A stretch of 45,273 nt of DNA, from positions 126,605-171,877 of the forward strand of contig JALSQF010000003.1 in NCBI GenBank assembly GCA_026985555.1. Reading direction: 5' to 3'. Shown piece by piece: positions 8,697-19,570 of the stretch; position 1 is the first letter of the stretch, and every line of letters starts with the position of its first letter. Both the position numbers and the translations under genes were made by a program. Source of the stretch: Candidatus Moraniibacteriota bacterium. GTDB taxonomy: Bacteria > Patescibacteriota > Minisyncoccia > Moranbacterales > UBA9337. The notes under the pieces were generated by a model, which ran no database searches, was not told the origin of the DNA, and saw only the letters and a list, made by a program, of their open reading frames with translations.

Positions 8697-9212
8697 ATGA
8701 ATGTTAATAAAGTAATTTTAGTAGGTCGTTTAACTCGTGATCCCGAATTAAGAAATACAAATTCTGGACAACCGGTAGCTACAATTAATTTAGCTACTAA
8801 TCGTTTTTGGACTGATCAATCGGGACAAAAACAAGAACAAACAGAATTTCATCGTGTAGTTATGTTTGGAAGATTAGCAGAAACAGTTAGCCAGTATTTA
8901 ATTAAAGGCCAAGAAGCTTACATAGAAGGACGTTTGCAAACTAGAAGTTATACGGATAAAAGTGGAGTAGAAAAATATACTACAGAGGTAATAGCGAATG
9001 ATATTCAATTTGGAAGTAAGCCTCAAGGATCAAATTCTGGAACATATAATCAAAACATTTCTAATCAAAATCAAGCAGTAGAAAAAAATAACGAAAATGA
9101 TACAAAAAATAATGTATCAGGAGAAACTAAAAATACATCAGAAGAAGAAATACCTACTATAAATTTAGATGAAGAAGATGATGAAATAAAAATTGAAGAT
9201 GTTCCTTTTTAA
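8697..9212 (+). CDS. ssb: Single-stranded DNA-binding protein
   Basis: MNVNKVILVGRLTRDPELR...FHRVVMFGRLAE...GQEAYIEGRLQTRSY; acidic tail ending EDVPF. Confidence 0.97.
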   Translation: MNVNKVILVGRLTRDPELRNTNSGQPVATINLATNRFWTDQSGQKQEQTEFHRVVMFGRLAETVSQYLIKGQEAYIEGRLQTRSYTDKSGVEKYTTEVIANDIQFGSKPQGSNSGTYNQNISNQNQAVEKNNENDTKNNVSGETKNTSEEEIPTINLDEEDDEIKIEDVPF

Positions 9213-9262
9213 TAATAAGATTTAAAGTTAGAATTTATATTTAAATATTAAGAAATAATTTT

Positions 9263-9469
9263 ATGGAAAAGAAAAGTTGTTATTTTTGTCAAAATAAAAT
9301 AGATCATATTGATTATAAAGATGCTTATCTTTTAAGACGTTTTTTGAATTCTCAAGGAAAAATTTATCCTCCTAAACGTTATGGCACTTGCGCTAAACAT
9401 CAACGTCGTTTAACTCAAGCAATTAAAAGAGCTAGAATTATGGCGCTAGTTCCTTTTGTGATTAAATAA
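9263..9469 (+). CDS. rpsR: 30S ribosomal protein S18
   Basis: IDYKDAYLLRRFLNSQGKIYPPKRYGTCAKHQRRLTQAIKRARIMALVPF. Confidence 0.97.
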   Translation: MEKKSCYFCQNKIDHIDYKDAYLLRRFLNSQGKIYPPKRYGTCAKHQRRLTQAIKRARIMALVPFVIK

Positions 9470-9477
9470 TTCTTATT

Positions 9478-10035
9478 ATGTTAGGTATTTCAGAAATTAA
9501 GTCAGGAAAAAATATTGAACTTAATGGTCAGCCCTATAAAGTTCTTTCTCACGAACATTCAAAAATGGGAAGAGCAGGGGCTGTTTTAAGGACAAGATTA
9601 AAAAATTTAAAAACAGGAGCTGTTTTAGAAAAAACTTTTCAAGGAGCAGATAAAGTAAAAGAAGCTGATTTAGAAATTAATCGGGCACAATATCTTTACA
9701 AAGATAATAATGACTATATTTTTATGAATCAGGATAATTTTGAGCAATTTACGATTACTAGTCAAAATTTAGGTGATAGCGCTAATTATTTAATAGAAGG
9801 AACTGAAGTTAATATTTTAATTTATCAAGGAGAACCTATTAACATTGAATTACCGGTTAAAATGAAGTTTAAAGTGGTTGATGCGCCTCCAGGAATAAAA
9901 GGTGATACAGCTTCAGGTGGTAATAAATTAGTAACATTAGAAACCGGAATGAAAATTAGCGCCCCTCTTTTTATAAAAGTTAATGACACAGTGATAATTA
10001 ATACAGAAAAAGGAGAATATGTTTCTAGAGGTTAA
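9478..10035 (+). CDS. efp: Translation elongation factor P
   Basis: EIKSGKNIELNGQPYKVLSHEHSKMGRAGAVLRTRLKNLKTGAVLEKTF...; 185 aa with EF-P C-terminal domain. Confidence 0.95.
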   Translation: MLGISEIKSGKNIELNGQPYKVLSHEHSKMGRAGAVLRTRLKNLKTGAVLEKTFQGADKVKEADLEINRAQYLYKDNNDYIFMNQDNFEQFTITSQNLGDSANYLIEGTEVNILIYQGEPINIELPVKMKFKVVDAPPGIKGDTASGGNKLVTLETGMKISAPLFIKVNDTVIINTEKGEYVSRG

Positions 10036-10072
10036 TTTTTTTTATTTTTCTATTTAATTATTTGAAAAAATT

Positions 10073-11299
10073 ATGGTAGATAGTTTACGTAAAAATAAAG
10101 GCCATAATTTAAAGAGTCAAAAAAAATTTAAAGATAAATATAACAATATATCAAAAGAAAAAAACAAAGGAAAGATAAATCAAGAAACACTTTTTATAGT
10201 CAATAAAATTTCTAAAAAACAAATATTTAAACGTTGGTTAAAACGTTTTTTTCTTTTCTGCTTCATTTTATTTTTTTCAATGTTAATGTTAGCAGGATTT
10301 TTATTATTTAGATTTTCTCAGACGAGCAAAAAGGTGATTATTGTAAAAAATAAGCAAAAGTTTTCACAGTCAGAAAATGTATTTGCTACAGCTAAATTAG
10401 CTTTTAATTTGTTGCAGATTAAAAATAAAAATTTTCAAAATATTGATTTAAAAGGTAAGGAAAGAGAACAAATTAATATTTTACTTTTAGGAATTGCAGG
10501 AAAAGGGAAAGCCGGTACTAATTTAACAGATACAATTATGTTAATGAGTTTAAATTTAAAAAAGAAAAAAATTGCTTTACTTTCTTTACCAAGAGATTTA
10601 TATTATCTTAATCACAACTCTCAAGAAGAAGAATTTTCTGGAGCCAAAATAAACTCCTTGTATCAAAGAGGAATCAATCAACATAAGGGAGCTCAATATA
10701 TCGTGAAAGCCGTGGAAAATGTTACAGGTTTGCCTGTTGATTATTACTTTATTTTAGATTTTGATGGTTTTAAAAAAATTATAGATGATATAGGTGGAAT
10801 AGATATTTATTCTGAAAGAGATTATTATGATACACGTTATCCTGGACCTAATTATAGTTATGAAACATTTCAACTGAAGAAAGGCTGGCATCATTTAAAT
10901 GGAGAAACAGCTTTGAAATATGCTAGAGAAAGACACAGTGATCCAGAGGGTGATTTTGGTAGAGCTAAAAGACAACAGCAAGTGATTCAAGCCGTAAGAG
11001 ATAAAATATTTTCACAAAATTGGTTGAATATTTTTAAAATGAATAAATTATTAGGAAATATAGAAAATAATTTGAAGACCAATGTTGATTTAGATGATAT
11101 AGATGATTTTGTTTTTTTAGCTTATAATTTAGATACAAAAAATATTATCAATAAAGCAGTAGATGCTTGGAAACAGGATAGTTTGTTAAGAGTAGATCAT
11201 TTGAATATGAATGGAATAAGAGCTTTTATTTTAGTTCCTAAAAAAGGTTACGCTGATTATTCAGATATTCATCAATTAACTAAAAATTTGTTTCAATAA
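10073..11299 (+). CDS. LytR-CpsA-Psr (LCP) family protein
   Basis: NILLLGIAGKGKAGTNLTDTIMLMSLNLKKKKIALLSLPRDLYY...INSLYQRG...VDYYFILDFDGFKKIIDDIGGIDI...LNGETALKYARERHSDPEGDFGRAKRQQQVI. Confidence 0.95.
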   Translation: MVDSLRKNKGHNLKSQKKFKDKYNNISKEKNKGKINQETLFIVNKISKKQIFKRWLKRFFLFCFILFFSMLMLAGFLLFRFSQTSKKVIIVKNKQKFSQSENVFATAKLAFNLLQIKNKNFQNIDLKGKEREQINILLLGIAGKGKAGTNLTDTIMLMSLNLKKKKIALLSLPRDLYYLNHNSQEEEFSGAKINSLYQRGINQHKGAQYIVKAVENVTGLPVDYYFILDFDGFKKIIDDIGGIDIYSERDYYDTRYPGPNYSYETFQLKKGWHHLNGETALKYARERHSDPEGDFGRAKRQQQVIQAVRDKIFSQNWLNIFKMNKLLGNIENNLKTNVDLDDIDDFVFLAYNLDTKNIINKAVDAWKQDSLLRVDHLNMNGIRAFILVPKKGYADYSDIHQLTKNLFQ

Positions 11300-11322
11300 T
11301 TAAAAATTTAAATTATATTAAT

Positions 11323-12156
11323 ATGTCTTATGTTTTCTATCAAGGCAAAGTTAGACCTTTGCGACAAATTAAAATTAATCCTTACGATTTAGGATTTTTA
11401 AGAGGCTATGCTGTTTTTGATGTAATGAAAGTAGTTAATCAAAAACCTTTTTTAATCAAAGAACATTGGAAGCGTTTAAAAAATTCAGCTCAACAACTCA
11501 ATATGAAAATGCCATTAAATTGTCAAGAATACAGAGCTAATGTTAAGCAACTTTTAAAATATAATAAATTTTCTTCCGCTATTTTAAGGACGGTTTTAAG
11601 TGGTGGTTTTTCTCAAGATGGATTTACTTATGAAGGTGATACAAATTTTTTAATTTTTTTAGAAAATGCTGAACCATTATTTCCTTCTCATAAAGTTTAT
11701 ACTCAGGGATCTAAAATTATTAGTGTTCATTATAAAAGGGAGATACCTACAGCTAAGGTAACTAATTATCTAGAAGCTTTGCGTTATCAAAAAGAAAAAA
11801 AGAAAAATAAAGCTTTGGAAATAGTTTTTTTCTGGGAAAATTTGGTTTTAGAAGCTTCTACCTCTAATATTTTTATTGTAAAAAAGAGTACAATTATTAC
11901 TCCACGAGAAAATATTTTATTGGGAATTACTAGAAACTTAGTAATTAAATTAGCGCAAAAAAATAAGTTTCTTGTAAAAGAAAGAGATATTAAAATTAAA
12001 GAATTATTTCAAGCTGACGAAGTTTTTTTGACAGCTTCTAATAAAAATATAGTTCCTGTGGTAAAAGTGGATAATAAATTGATTAAAAACGGAAAAGTTG
12101 GAAGAGTAACTCAGAAATTAATGGACATAATGCAAGATTATTTAAAAAAATATTAG
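11323..12156 (+). CDS. Class IV aminotransferase (BCAT / D-amino acid aminotransferase / ADC lyase fold)
   Basis: INPYDLGFLRGYAVFDVMK...KVTNYLEALRYQKEKKKNKALEIVFFWENLVLEASTSNIFIVK...ITRNLVIKLA. Confidence 0.9.
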   Translation: MSYVFYQGKVRPLRQIKINPYDLGFLRGYAVFDVMKVVNQKPFLIKEHWKRLKNSAQQLNMKMPLNCQEYRANVKQLLKYNKFSSAILRTVLSGGFSQDGFTYEGDTNFLIFLENAEPLFPSHKVYTQGSKIISVHYKREIPTAKVTNYLEALRYQKEKKKNKALEIVFFWENLVLEASTSNIFIVKKSTIITPRENILLGITRNLVIKLAQKNKFLVKERDIKIKELFQADEVFLTASNKNIVPVVKVDNKLIKNGKVGRVTQKLMDIMQDYLKKY

Positions 12157-12169
12157 AAATAAGGAGTGT

Positions 12170-12197
12170 TTGACTTATCTTATTTTTAAGTTAAACT
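12170..12197 (+). promoter_or_regulatory. Predicted pnp promoter (TTGACT-N16-TAAACT)
   Basis: TTGACT 12170-12175, TAAACT 12192-12197. Confidence 0.5.
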
Positions 12198-12224
12198 AAA
12201 GATAATTAGTGTAATTTATAATAA

Positions 12225-12318
12225 TAATTATTATAAGAATCTAGCAGACACGCTATTTTAATTAAGCATAAGTATTTGATTAAAATAAAGTGTTTAGTAG
12301 ATGTTCTTATAATAATTA
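12225..12318 (+). promoter_or_regulatory. Long stem-loop in pnp 5' UTR (candidate autoregulatory leader)
   Basis: 15-bp perfect outer stem taattattataagaa (12225-12239) / ttcttataataatta (12304-12318), inner pairings agacac/gtgttt and attttaat/attaaaat. Confidence 0.8.
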
Positions 12319-12326
12319 AAATTTTT

Positions 12327-14450
12327 ATGTTAGAAGAAAAAAAATGGACTCTTCAGTTAGGAGGAAGGGAATTAATAGTAAAGTCAGGATTATTTGCAGA
12401 GCAAGCTAATGGATCAGTTAGAGTGCGTTATGGAGAAACAGAGGTTTTAGCTACAGCGGTAATGAGCGAAAAACCTTCAGCGAATTTAGGATACTTTCCT
12501 TTAATGGTTGATTATGAAGAACGTTATTATGCGGCGGGAAAAATAAAGGGATCTCGTTTTATCAAAAGAGAAGGTCGTCCTTCAGACGAGGCTATTTTAG
12601 CGGGACGAGCGGTGGATAGATCTATCCGTCCACTTTTTAATTCTAGAATGCGTCAAGATGTGCAAGTAATTATCACTGTTCTTTCTTATGATGGCGAAAA
12701 TGATCCTGATTTTATTTCTATAATAGCTGCTTCTTTAGCTTTAACTATTTCTGATATACCTTGGAATGGTCCCATTGGAGCAGTAAAAATAGGAAAATTA
12801 AATGGTGAGTTTATTTTAAATCCTTTAGTTGAAGAAAAGGAAGAGGGAAGTTTAGATCTAACCGTAGCTGGAACTAGAGATAAAATTAATATGATAGAGG
12901 CAGGCTTAAAAGAAACTCCAGAAGAAGAGATTTTAGCCGCTTTAGAATTAGCGCAAAAAAACATTAGTAAGATAGTAGATTTTATTAATGAAATAAAAAA
13001 AGAAATAGGTAAAGAAAAAAGAGAAGTTTTTCTTTTGCAAGCGGAAAAAGAAATAGAAGAAAAAATAAAGGATATTTTAAATAAAACAGAATTAGAAAAA
13101 ATTATTTTTTCTCAGGAGGAAAAACATGTTAAGGATGAGAAATTAAATCAGTTACAGGATAAAGCTAAGAAATATTTAGAAGAAAATTATACAGGAGAAA
13201 AATTAGAAGAATTGCTTCAAATAGTAACTATTCTTTTTGATGAAATGGCTGATGAAATAGTTCATAAAAATATTTTAGAAAAAGAATTACGCCTAGATAA
13301 ACGCAAATTAAATGAATTGCGTCTTATTAGTAGCCAAGTTAGAGTTTTATCACGAACACATGGTTCAGGATTATTTAATAGAGGAAAAACGCAAGTACTG
13401 ACTGTTACTACTTTGGGTGCTCCAGGTGATGAACAAATAATTGATACAATGGAAACGGATTCTAAAAAACGTTATATTCATCATTATAATTTTCCTCCTT
13501 ATTCTGTGGGAGAAGTGAGATTTATGCGAGGTCCAGGAAGAAGAGAAATCGGGCACGGAGCTTTAGCAGAGAAAGCTTTGTTACCAGTTTTACCAGATAA
13601 AGAAGAATTTCCTTATACTATGTTGTTAGTATCAGAGGTGCTTTCTTCCAATGGTTCTTCTTCTATGGCTTCTACGTGTGGTTCCACTTTATCATTGATG
13701 GATGCAGGTGTGCCAATTAAACGTCCAGTAAGTGGAATTGCTATGGGAGTAATTATTGATGAAAAACAGAAAGATAATTATAAAATATTAACTGATATTC
13801 AAGGAATGGAAGATCATTACGGAGATATGGATTTTAAAGTGGCGGGAACAGAAAAAGGAGTTACAGCTTTGCAAATGGATGTTAAGGTGGAAGGAGTAAG
13901 TATAGATATTTTAAGGCAAGCTTTAAAACAAGCGCGAAAAGCGCGGATGGAAATTTTAGAAGTAATGTTAAAAACCATTGACAAACCTCGTTCTGAATTA
14001 TCTCAATATGCTCCACGAATAATTCATATGAAAATAAATCCAAATAGAATTAGGGATGTAATTGGCTCTGGAGGAAAGGTAATTAATGAAATTATAGATG
14101 AAACAGGAGTAGCTATTGATATAGAAGATGACGGTTCTATCTTTATTACTTCTAGTGATGAGGTTAGCGCGCAAAAAGCTAAAGAATGGATAGAAAATCT
14201 TACTAGAGAAATAAAGGTGGGAGAAGTTTTTAAAGCGCGAATAACCAAAATTATGAATTTTGGGGCTTTTGCGGAAATTTTACCAGGACAAGAAGGGTTA
14301 ATTCATATTTCAGAATTAACTGATCACAGAGTAAATAAGGTGGAAGATGTAGTTAAGGTAGGAGATATTGTTCCAGTTAAAGTTAAAGAAATAGATAGTC
14401 AAGGACGTATTAATTTAAGTAGAAAAGAATTACTGAAAACACAAAAATAA
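12327..14450 (+). CDS. pnp: Polyribonucleotide nucleotidyltransferase (PNPase)
   Basis: MLEEKKWTLQLGGRELIVKSGLFAEQANGSVRVRYGET...; two RNase PH domains, KH and S1 domains. ATG 12327 preferred over the listed ORF start 12276, which lies inside the hairpin. Confidence 0.96.
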   Translation: MLEEKKWTLQLGGRELIVKSGLFAEQANGSVRVRYGETEVLATAVMSEKPSANLGYFPLMVDYEERYYAAGKIKGSRFIKREGRPSDEAILAGRAVDRSIRPLFNSRMRQDVQVIITVLSYDGENDPDFISIIAASLALTISDIPWNGPIGAVKIGKLNGEFILNPLVEEKEEGSLDLTVAGTRDKINMIEAGLKETPEEEILAALELAQKNISKIVDFINEIKKEIGKEKREVFLLQAEKEIEEKIKDILNKTELEKIIFSQEEKHVKDEKLNQLQDKAKKYLEENYTGEKLEELLQIVTILFDEMADEIVHKNILEKELRLDKRKLNELRLISSQVRVLSRTHGSGLFNRGKTQVLTVTTLGAPGDEQIIDTMETDSKKRYIHHYNFPPYSVGEVRFMRGPGRREIGHGALAEKALLPVLPDKEEFPYTMLLVSEVLSSNGSSSMASTCGSTLSLMDAGVPIKRPVSGIAMGVIIDEKQKDNYKILTDIQGMEDHYGDMDFKVAGTEKGVTALQMDVKVEGVSIDILRQALKQARKARMEILEVMLKTIDKPRSELSQYAPRIIHMKINPNRIRDVIGSGGKVINEIIDETGVAIDIEDDGSIFITSSDEVSAQKAKEWIENLTREIKVGEVFKARITKIMNFGAFAEILPGQEGLIHISELTDHRVNKVEDVVKVGDIVPVKVKEIDSQGRINLSRKELLKTQK

Positions 14451-14473
14451 TTTAATTATTAAAAATAAAATTT

Positions 14474-14890
14474 ATGATTAAAAAAATAACATCAAAAGGA
14501 AGTGTTTTAGTTTTTTCTTTAATTATTATGTTTCTTATTCTTTCGGTAGTTTTAGGAATTACTAAAGTAGTAGTTACTCAACAACAAACCTCTTCTGTTA
14601 CTAGTAAATCAACTCAAGCTATTCAGATAGCCAATAGTGGATTAGAGAAAGTATTAAATAAGAAAAAAGATACTACTAATACTCAAATACAAGACTTAGC
14701 TGATAAACCTAATGATTGTGAAAATGGAATTATATCTTATAGTTTATTAGGAGGACAAGTGACTATATCTTTTTTTAATAATAATAATTCTATTAATAAT
14801 TGTTCTGGTTCTGTTAGTAATATTAAAAAAATAAAGTCAGTGGGTGAAATTAATGGAATCAAGCGCGCTATACAAGTTACTGTTGAATAA
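14474..14890 (+). CDS. PilX/pseudopilin-like membrane protein
   Basis: MIKKITSKGSVLVFSLIIMFLILSVVLGITKVVVTQQQTSS...QIANSGLEK resembles PilX-N-type N-termini. Confidence 0.6.
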   Translation: MIKKITSKGSVLVFSLIIMFLILSVVLGITKVVVTQQQTSSVTSKSTQAIQIANSGLEKVLNKKKDTTNTQIQDLADKPNDCENGIISYSLLGGQVTISFFNNNNSINNCSGSVSNIKKIKSVGEINGIKRAIQVTVE

Positions 14891-14954
14891 AATAGTTTAG
14901 TTTAAAAATTGAGAAATATTTTAAAAATAAATTAGTTAGTAGATTAATTTTTAG

Positions 14955-17144
<2,190 letters not shown>

Positions 17145-17153
17145 ATAAATTAT

Positions 17154-17182
17154 TTGCTAAAGATGTAAAGATAGTTTATAAT
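17154..17182 (+). promoter_or_regulatory. Predicted promoter (TTGCTA-N17-TATAAT)
   Basis: TTGCTA 17154-17159, TATAAT 17177-17182; ATG at 17215. Confidence 0.55.
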
Positions 17183-17214
17183 AAATTCAAATTTAAAGCA
17201 TTAGTAAAAAATAC

Positions 17215-18699
17215 ATGTGGAGCTTGATTAAAAAAAATAAAAAAAATAAAAAAGAAAGTAGCAGTAAATCGCGTTTATCTAAAGAGGATTATCAAGACTT
17301 GTTATCCCGTGTGCATACGATGCAAGATGATATAAATAGTGTTGTTAGAAAAAAAACGAGTAAGATATATTATAGTGAAAATGGACAAAAGGATAAAAAC
17401 AAAGAATATGATAAAAAACAGGATTTGCCCATTACAGAATCAAATAGTCCTTTTCTAAATGATGTTGAAAATGACGAAACTACCTTTGATAATTTGGATA
17501 AAAAAATAAAGCAAGTAGAAGAAAATAGAAAAGGGCAGAAGAAAACAGAAAATCAATCTCAAGATCAATCTCAGCTTGATATAAAAAATAACACGAAAGA
17601 ACAAATAGAAGAAAAGACTGAAAATACTTATTTGGATAAGTCTAATAAATATTTTGAAAATGAAGAAATAACAGATGATAAAAATTTTACTCAATTGAGT
17701 GAAAAGGACGAATATAATCAAAAAAAATCAGAAAGAGATAAGCAACAAGAAAATAACAATTTATCTTTTGAAAATCCTTATGCTGATATGTGGAAAAAAG
17801 ATGATAATTTACAAAAATCAGCGATTAATCAAGGAGTTACACAAGAAACTAAAAATGAAATTTCTGAATCTAAAAAAAATAATTATTTCTCTTCTCAAGA
17901 TAAGAATAAAATTAAAAAGTCATTTTCTGATATTGCTCCCGCTCCCGAACCAAAAAATCAAAAGAGTTATTCTTTAAAAACAGGCATTGTAGTAGCTATG
18001 CTTGGCATTATTTTAGTAACCTTAGGTTGGGGAGGATATTATTATTGGAAAAAAAATTATTCTTTGCCAGATTATATAAAAGACTATGATACGAAAGCAG
18101 ACAAAAAACAAATAGAAAATAAAAAAGAATTAGAATATTCTTTAACGGGTCCTAATTATTTTTTATTGGATACAGAAACAACTAATAAGGAAAGCATACG
18201 ACAAGAATTAATAAAAATAAGTCAAAAAATAAATCAAACTGATTATAATAATAAATTAGTTAAGTTTATTGTTACAGATAAAAACAATAATCCCTTAGCA
18301 TTTTCTCGCTTCGCTTATTTATTTAAGCTTAATTTAAACAACAATCTAACCAATCTTTTAGATGAAAAATTTTATTTTTGTTTCTTTAATGATAATGGCA
18401 AGGTTCACTCTGGTTTAATAATTAAAATTAAGAAAGATCAAAAGAATAATTTAAATTCAATGTTATTCAAAGATCAAAACAATTTAGTAAAACAGCTTTC
18501 CCCATTATTTTTAAACAAAAAAATAGATTTTAATAAAAAATATGTTTTTAAAGAAAGTTCTTACAAAGATCTAAAAATTCATTATGTTAATATAGATAAT
18601 CAAGATGGTTCATCCATAGACTATACCTTTACTGATAAATATTTTCTTTTAGGCACGAGTAAAAATACATTAAGAAGTATTATAGATAACTTAGAATAA
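17215..18699 (+). CDS. Bitopic membrane protein with long charged cytoplasmic N-terminus
   Basis: About 250 aa low-complexity K/E/N/D/Q segment, one TM (IVVAMLGIILVTLGWGGYYYW), then a folded-looking extracellular domain. Confidence 0.75.
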   Translation: MWSLIKKNKKNKKESSSKSRLSKEDYQDLLSRVHTMQDDINSVVRKKTSKIYYSENGQKDKNKEYDKKQDLPITESNSPFLNDVENDETTFDNLDKKIKQVEENRKGQKKTENQSQDQSQLDIKNNTKEQIEEKTENTYLDKSNKYFENEEITDDKNFTQLSEKDEYNQKKSERDKQQENNNLSFENPYADMWKKDDNLQKSAINQGVTQETKNEISESKKNNYFSSQDKNKIKKSFSDIAPAPEPKNQKSYSLKTGIVVAMLGIILVTLGWGGYYYWKKNYSLPDYIKDYDTKADKKQIENKKELEYSLTGPNYFLLDTETTNKESIRQELIKISQKINQTDYNNKLVKFIVTDKNNNPLAFSRFAYLFKLNLNNNLTNLLDEKFYFCFFNDNGKVHSGLIIKIKKDQKNNLNSMLFKDQNNLVKQLSPLFLNKKIDFNKKYVFKESSYKDLKIHYVNIDNQDGSSIDYTFTDKYFLLGTSKNTLRSIIDNLE

Positions 18700-18768
18700 A
18701 ATATTTTACAATTTTTTTAAAATACCTTATAATAAAATTAAGTTAAAATAACTAACAAAAATAAAATT

Positions 18769-19539
18769 ATGGAGAAAGAAAATAAAAACAAAATTCTTTA
18801 TTTAGTTTTAGCTATCGTTGTTATTATTGGTTTAGTTATTCTTCTAATGATTATGTTTAACAGAAAGACAACTACCAAATCAATATCAAAACCAGCTAAG
18901 GTTACTAAGAATGTTAAGGAAATTAAGAAAGAAGTTAAGGAGGTTAAAGAAGAAATTGATGATAAAGAACCTCGTTTGGAAATTAAAAGTAATAATAATG
19001 AATTTCATGCTGGAAATAGTGGATATTTTAAATTAATTTATACTAACGAAAAAGGAAAAGAAAAAGATGTAACTCAAGAATCTGAGTGGGCGTCTAATAA
19101 TTCAAAAATATTTTCAATTTATAATTTTCCTAAAAATAAAAAAGGTTTTTTCATTCCTCAGCAGATAGGTAAAGCAGAAATTTATGCTGAATATAATGGA
19201 ATATATACTACTTTTCCAGTAGAAGTAAAACCAACTTTATTAGAATTAGGTTGTGATGTTATTCCTATAACACGAGATTTAAACAAAGTAGAAACAAAAT
19301 CAAAAGATGTTATTACAGCTAGAGTTGGTGAGGAGCTTGAATTTATCTTTACTTATATGCAATCAGGAACTCCTTATTATACTTATGAAGCATTTGGTGA
19401 TGATGGCTTGAAAAGTAATCAGCCAATTTTTAGTTTTATTTATAAGAAACCTGGTATTAAACATGTTTATCTAAAAACTACAGATTTTACTGGTCAGACA
19501 GCAGAAGCTGATTGTCCAATAATTAAAGTGGTTCAGTAA
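18769..19539 (+). CDS. Membrane-anchored protein with Ig-like domains
   Basis: N-terminal TM; EPRLEIKSNNNEFHAGNSGYFKLIYTNEKGKEKDVTQESEWASNNSKIFSI...GKAEIYAEYNGI (BIG2-like) and a second beta-rich domain. Confidence 0.7.
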   Translation: MEKENKNKILYLVLAIVVIIGLVILLMIMFNRKTTTKSISKPAKVTKNVKEIKKEVKEVKEEIDDKEPRLEIKSNNNEFHAGNSGYFKLIYTNEKGKEKDVTQESEWASNNSKIFSIYNFPKNKKGFFIPQQIGKAEIYAEYNGIYTTFPVEVKPTLLELGCDVIPITRDLNKVETKSKDVITARVGEELEFIFTYMQSGTPYYTYEAFGDDGLKSNQPIFSFIYKKPGIKHVYLKTTDFTGQTAEADCPIIKVVQ

Positions 19540-19570
19540 TAATTTTATTAATTATTTATTTTTTAAAAAA

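Noticed and set aside
12234-12312. tRNA-like cloverleaf before pnp
   Set aside because: No T-arm GGTTCRANYCC-like sequence or CCA-type acceptor; better explained as one long hairpin.
12686-14248. Minus-strand ORFs inside pnp (12686-12964, 13371-13556, 14024-14248)
   Set aside because: Antisense to conserved PNPase coding sequence; chance open frames.
17455-17977. Overlapping ORFs 17455-17721 (-) and 17699-17977 (+)
   Set aside because: Lie inside the low-complexity K/E/N-rich part of the 17215-18699 gene; alternate-frame translations of A-rich DNA.
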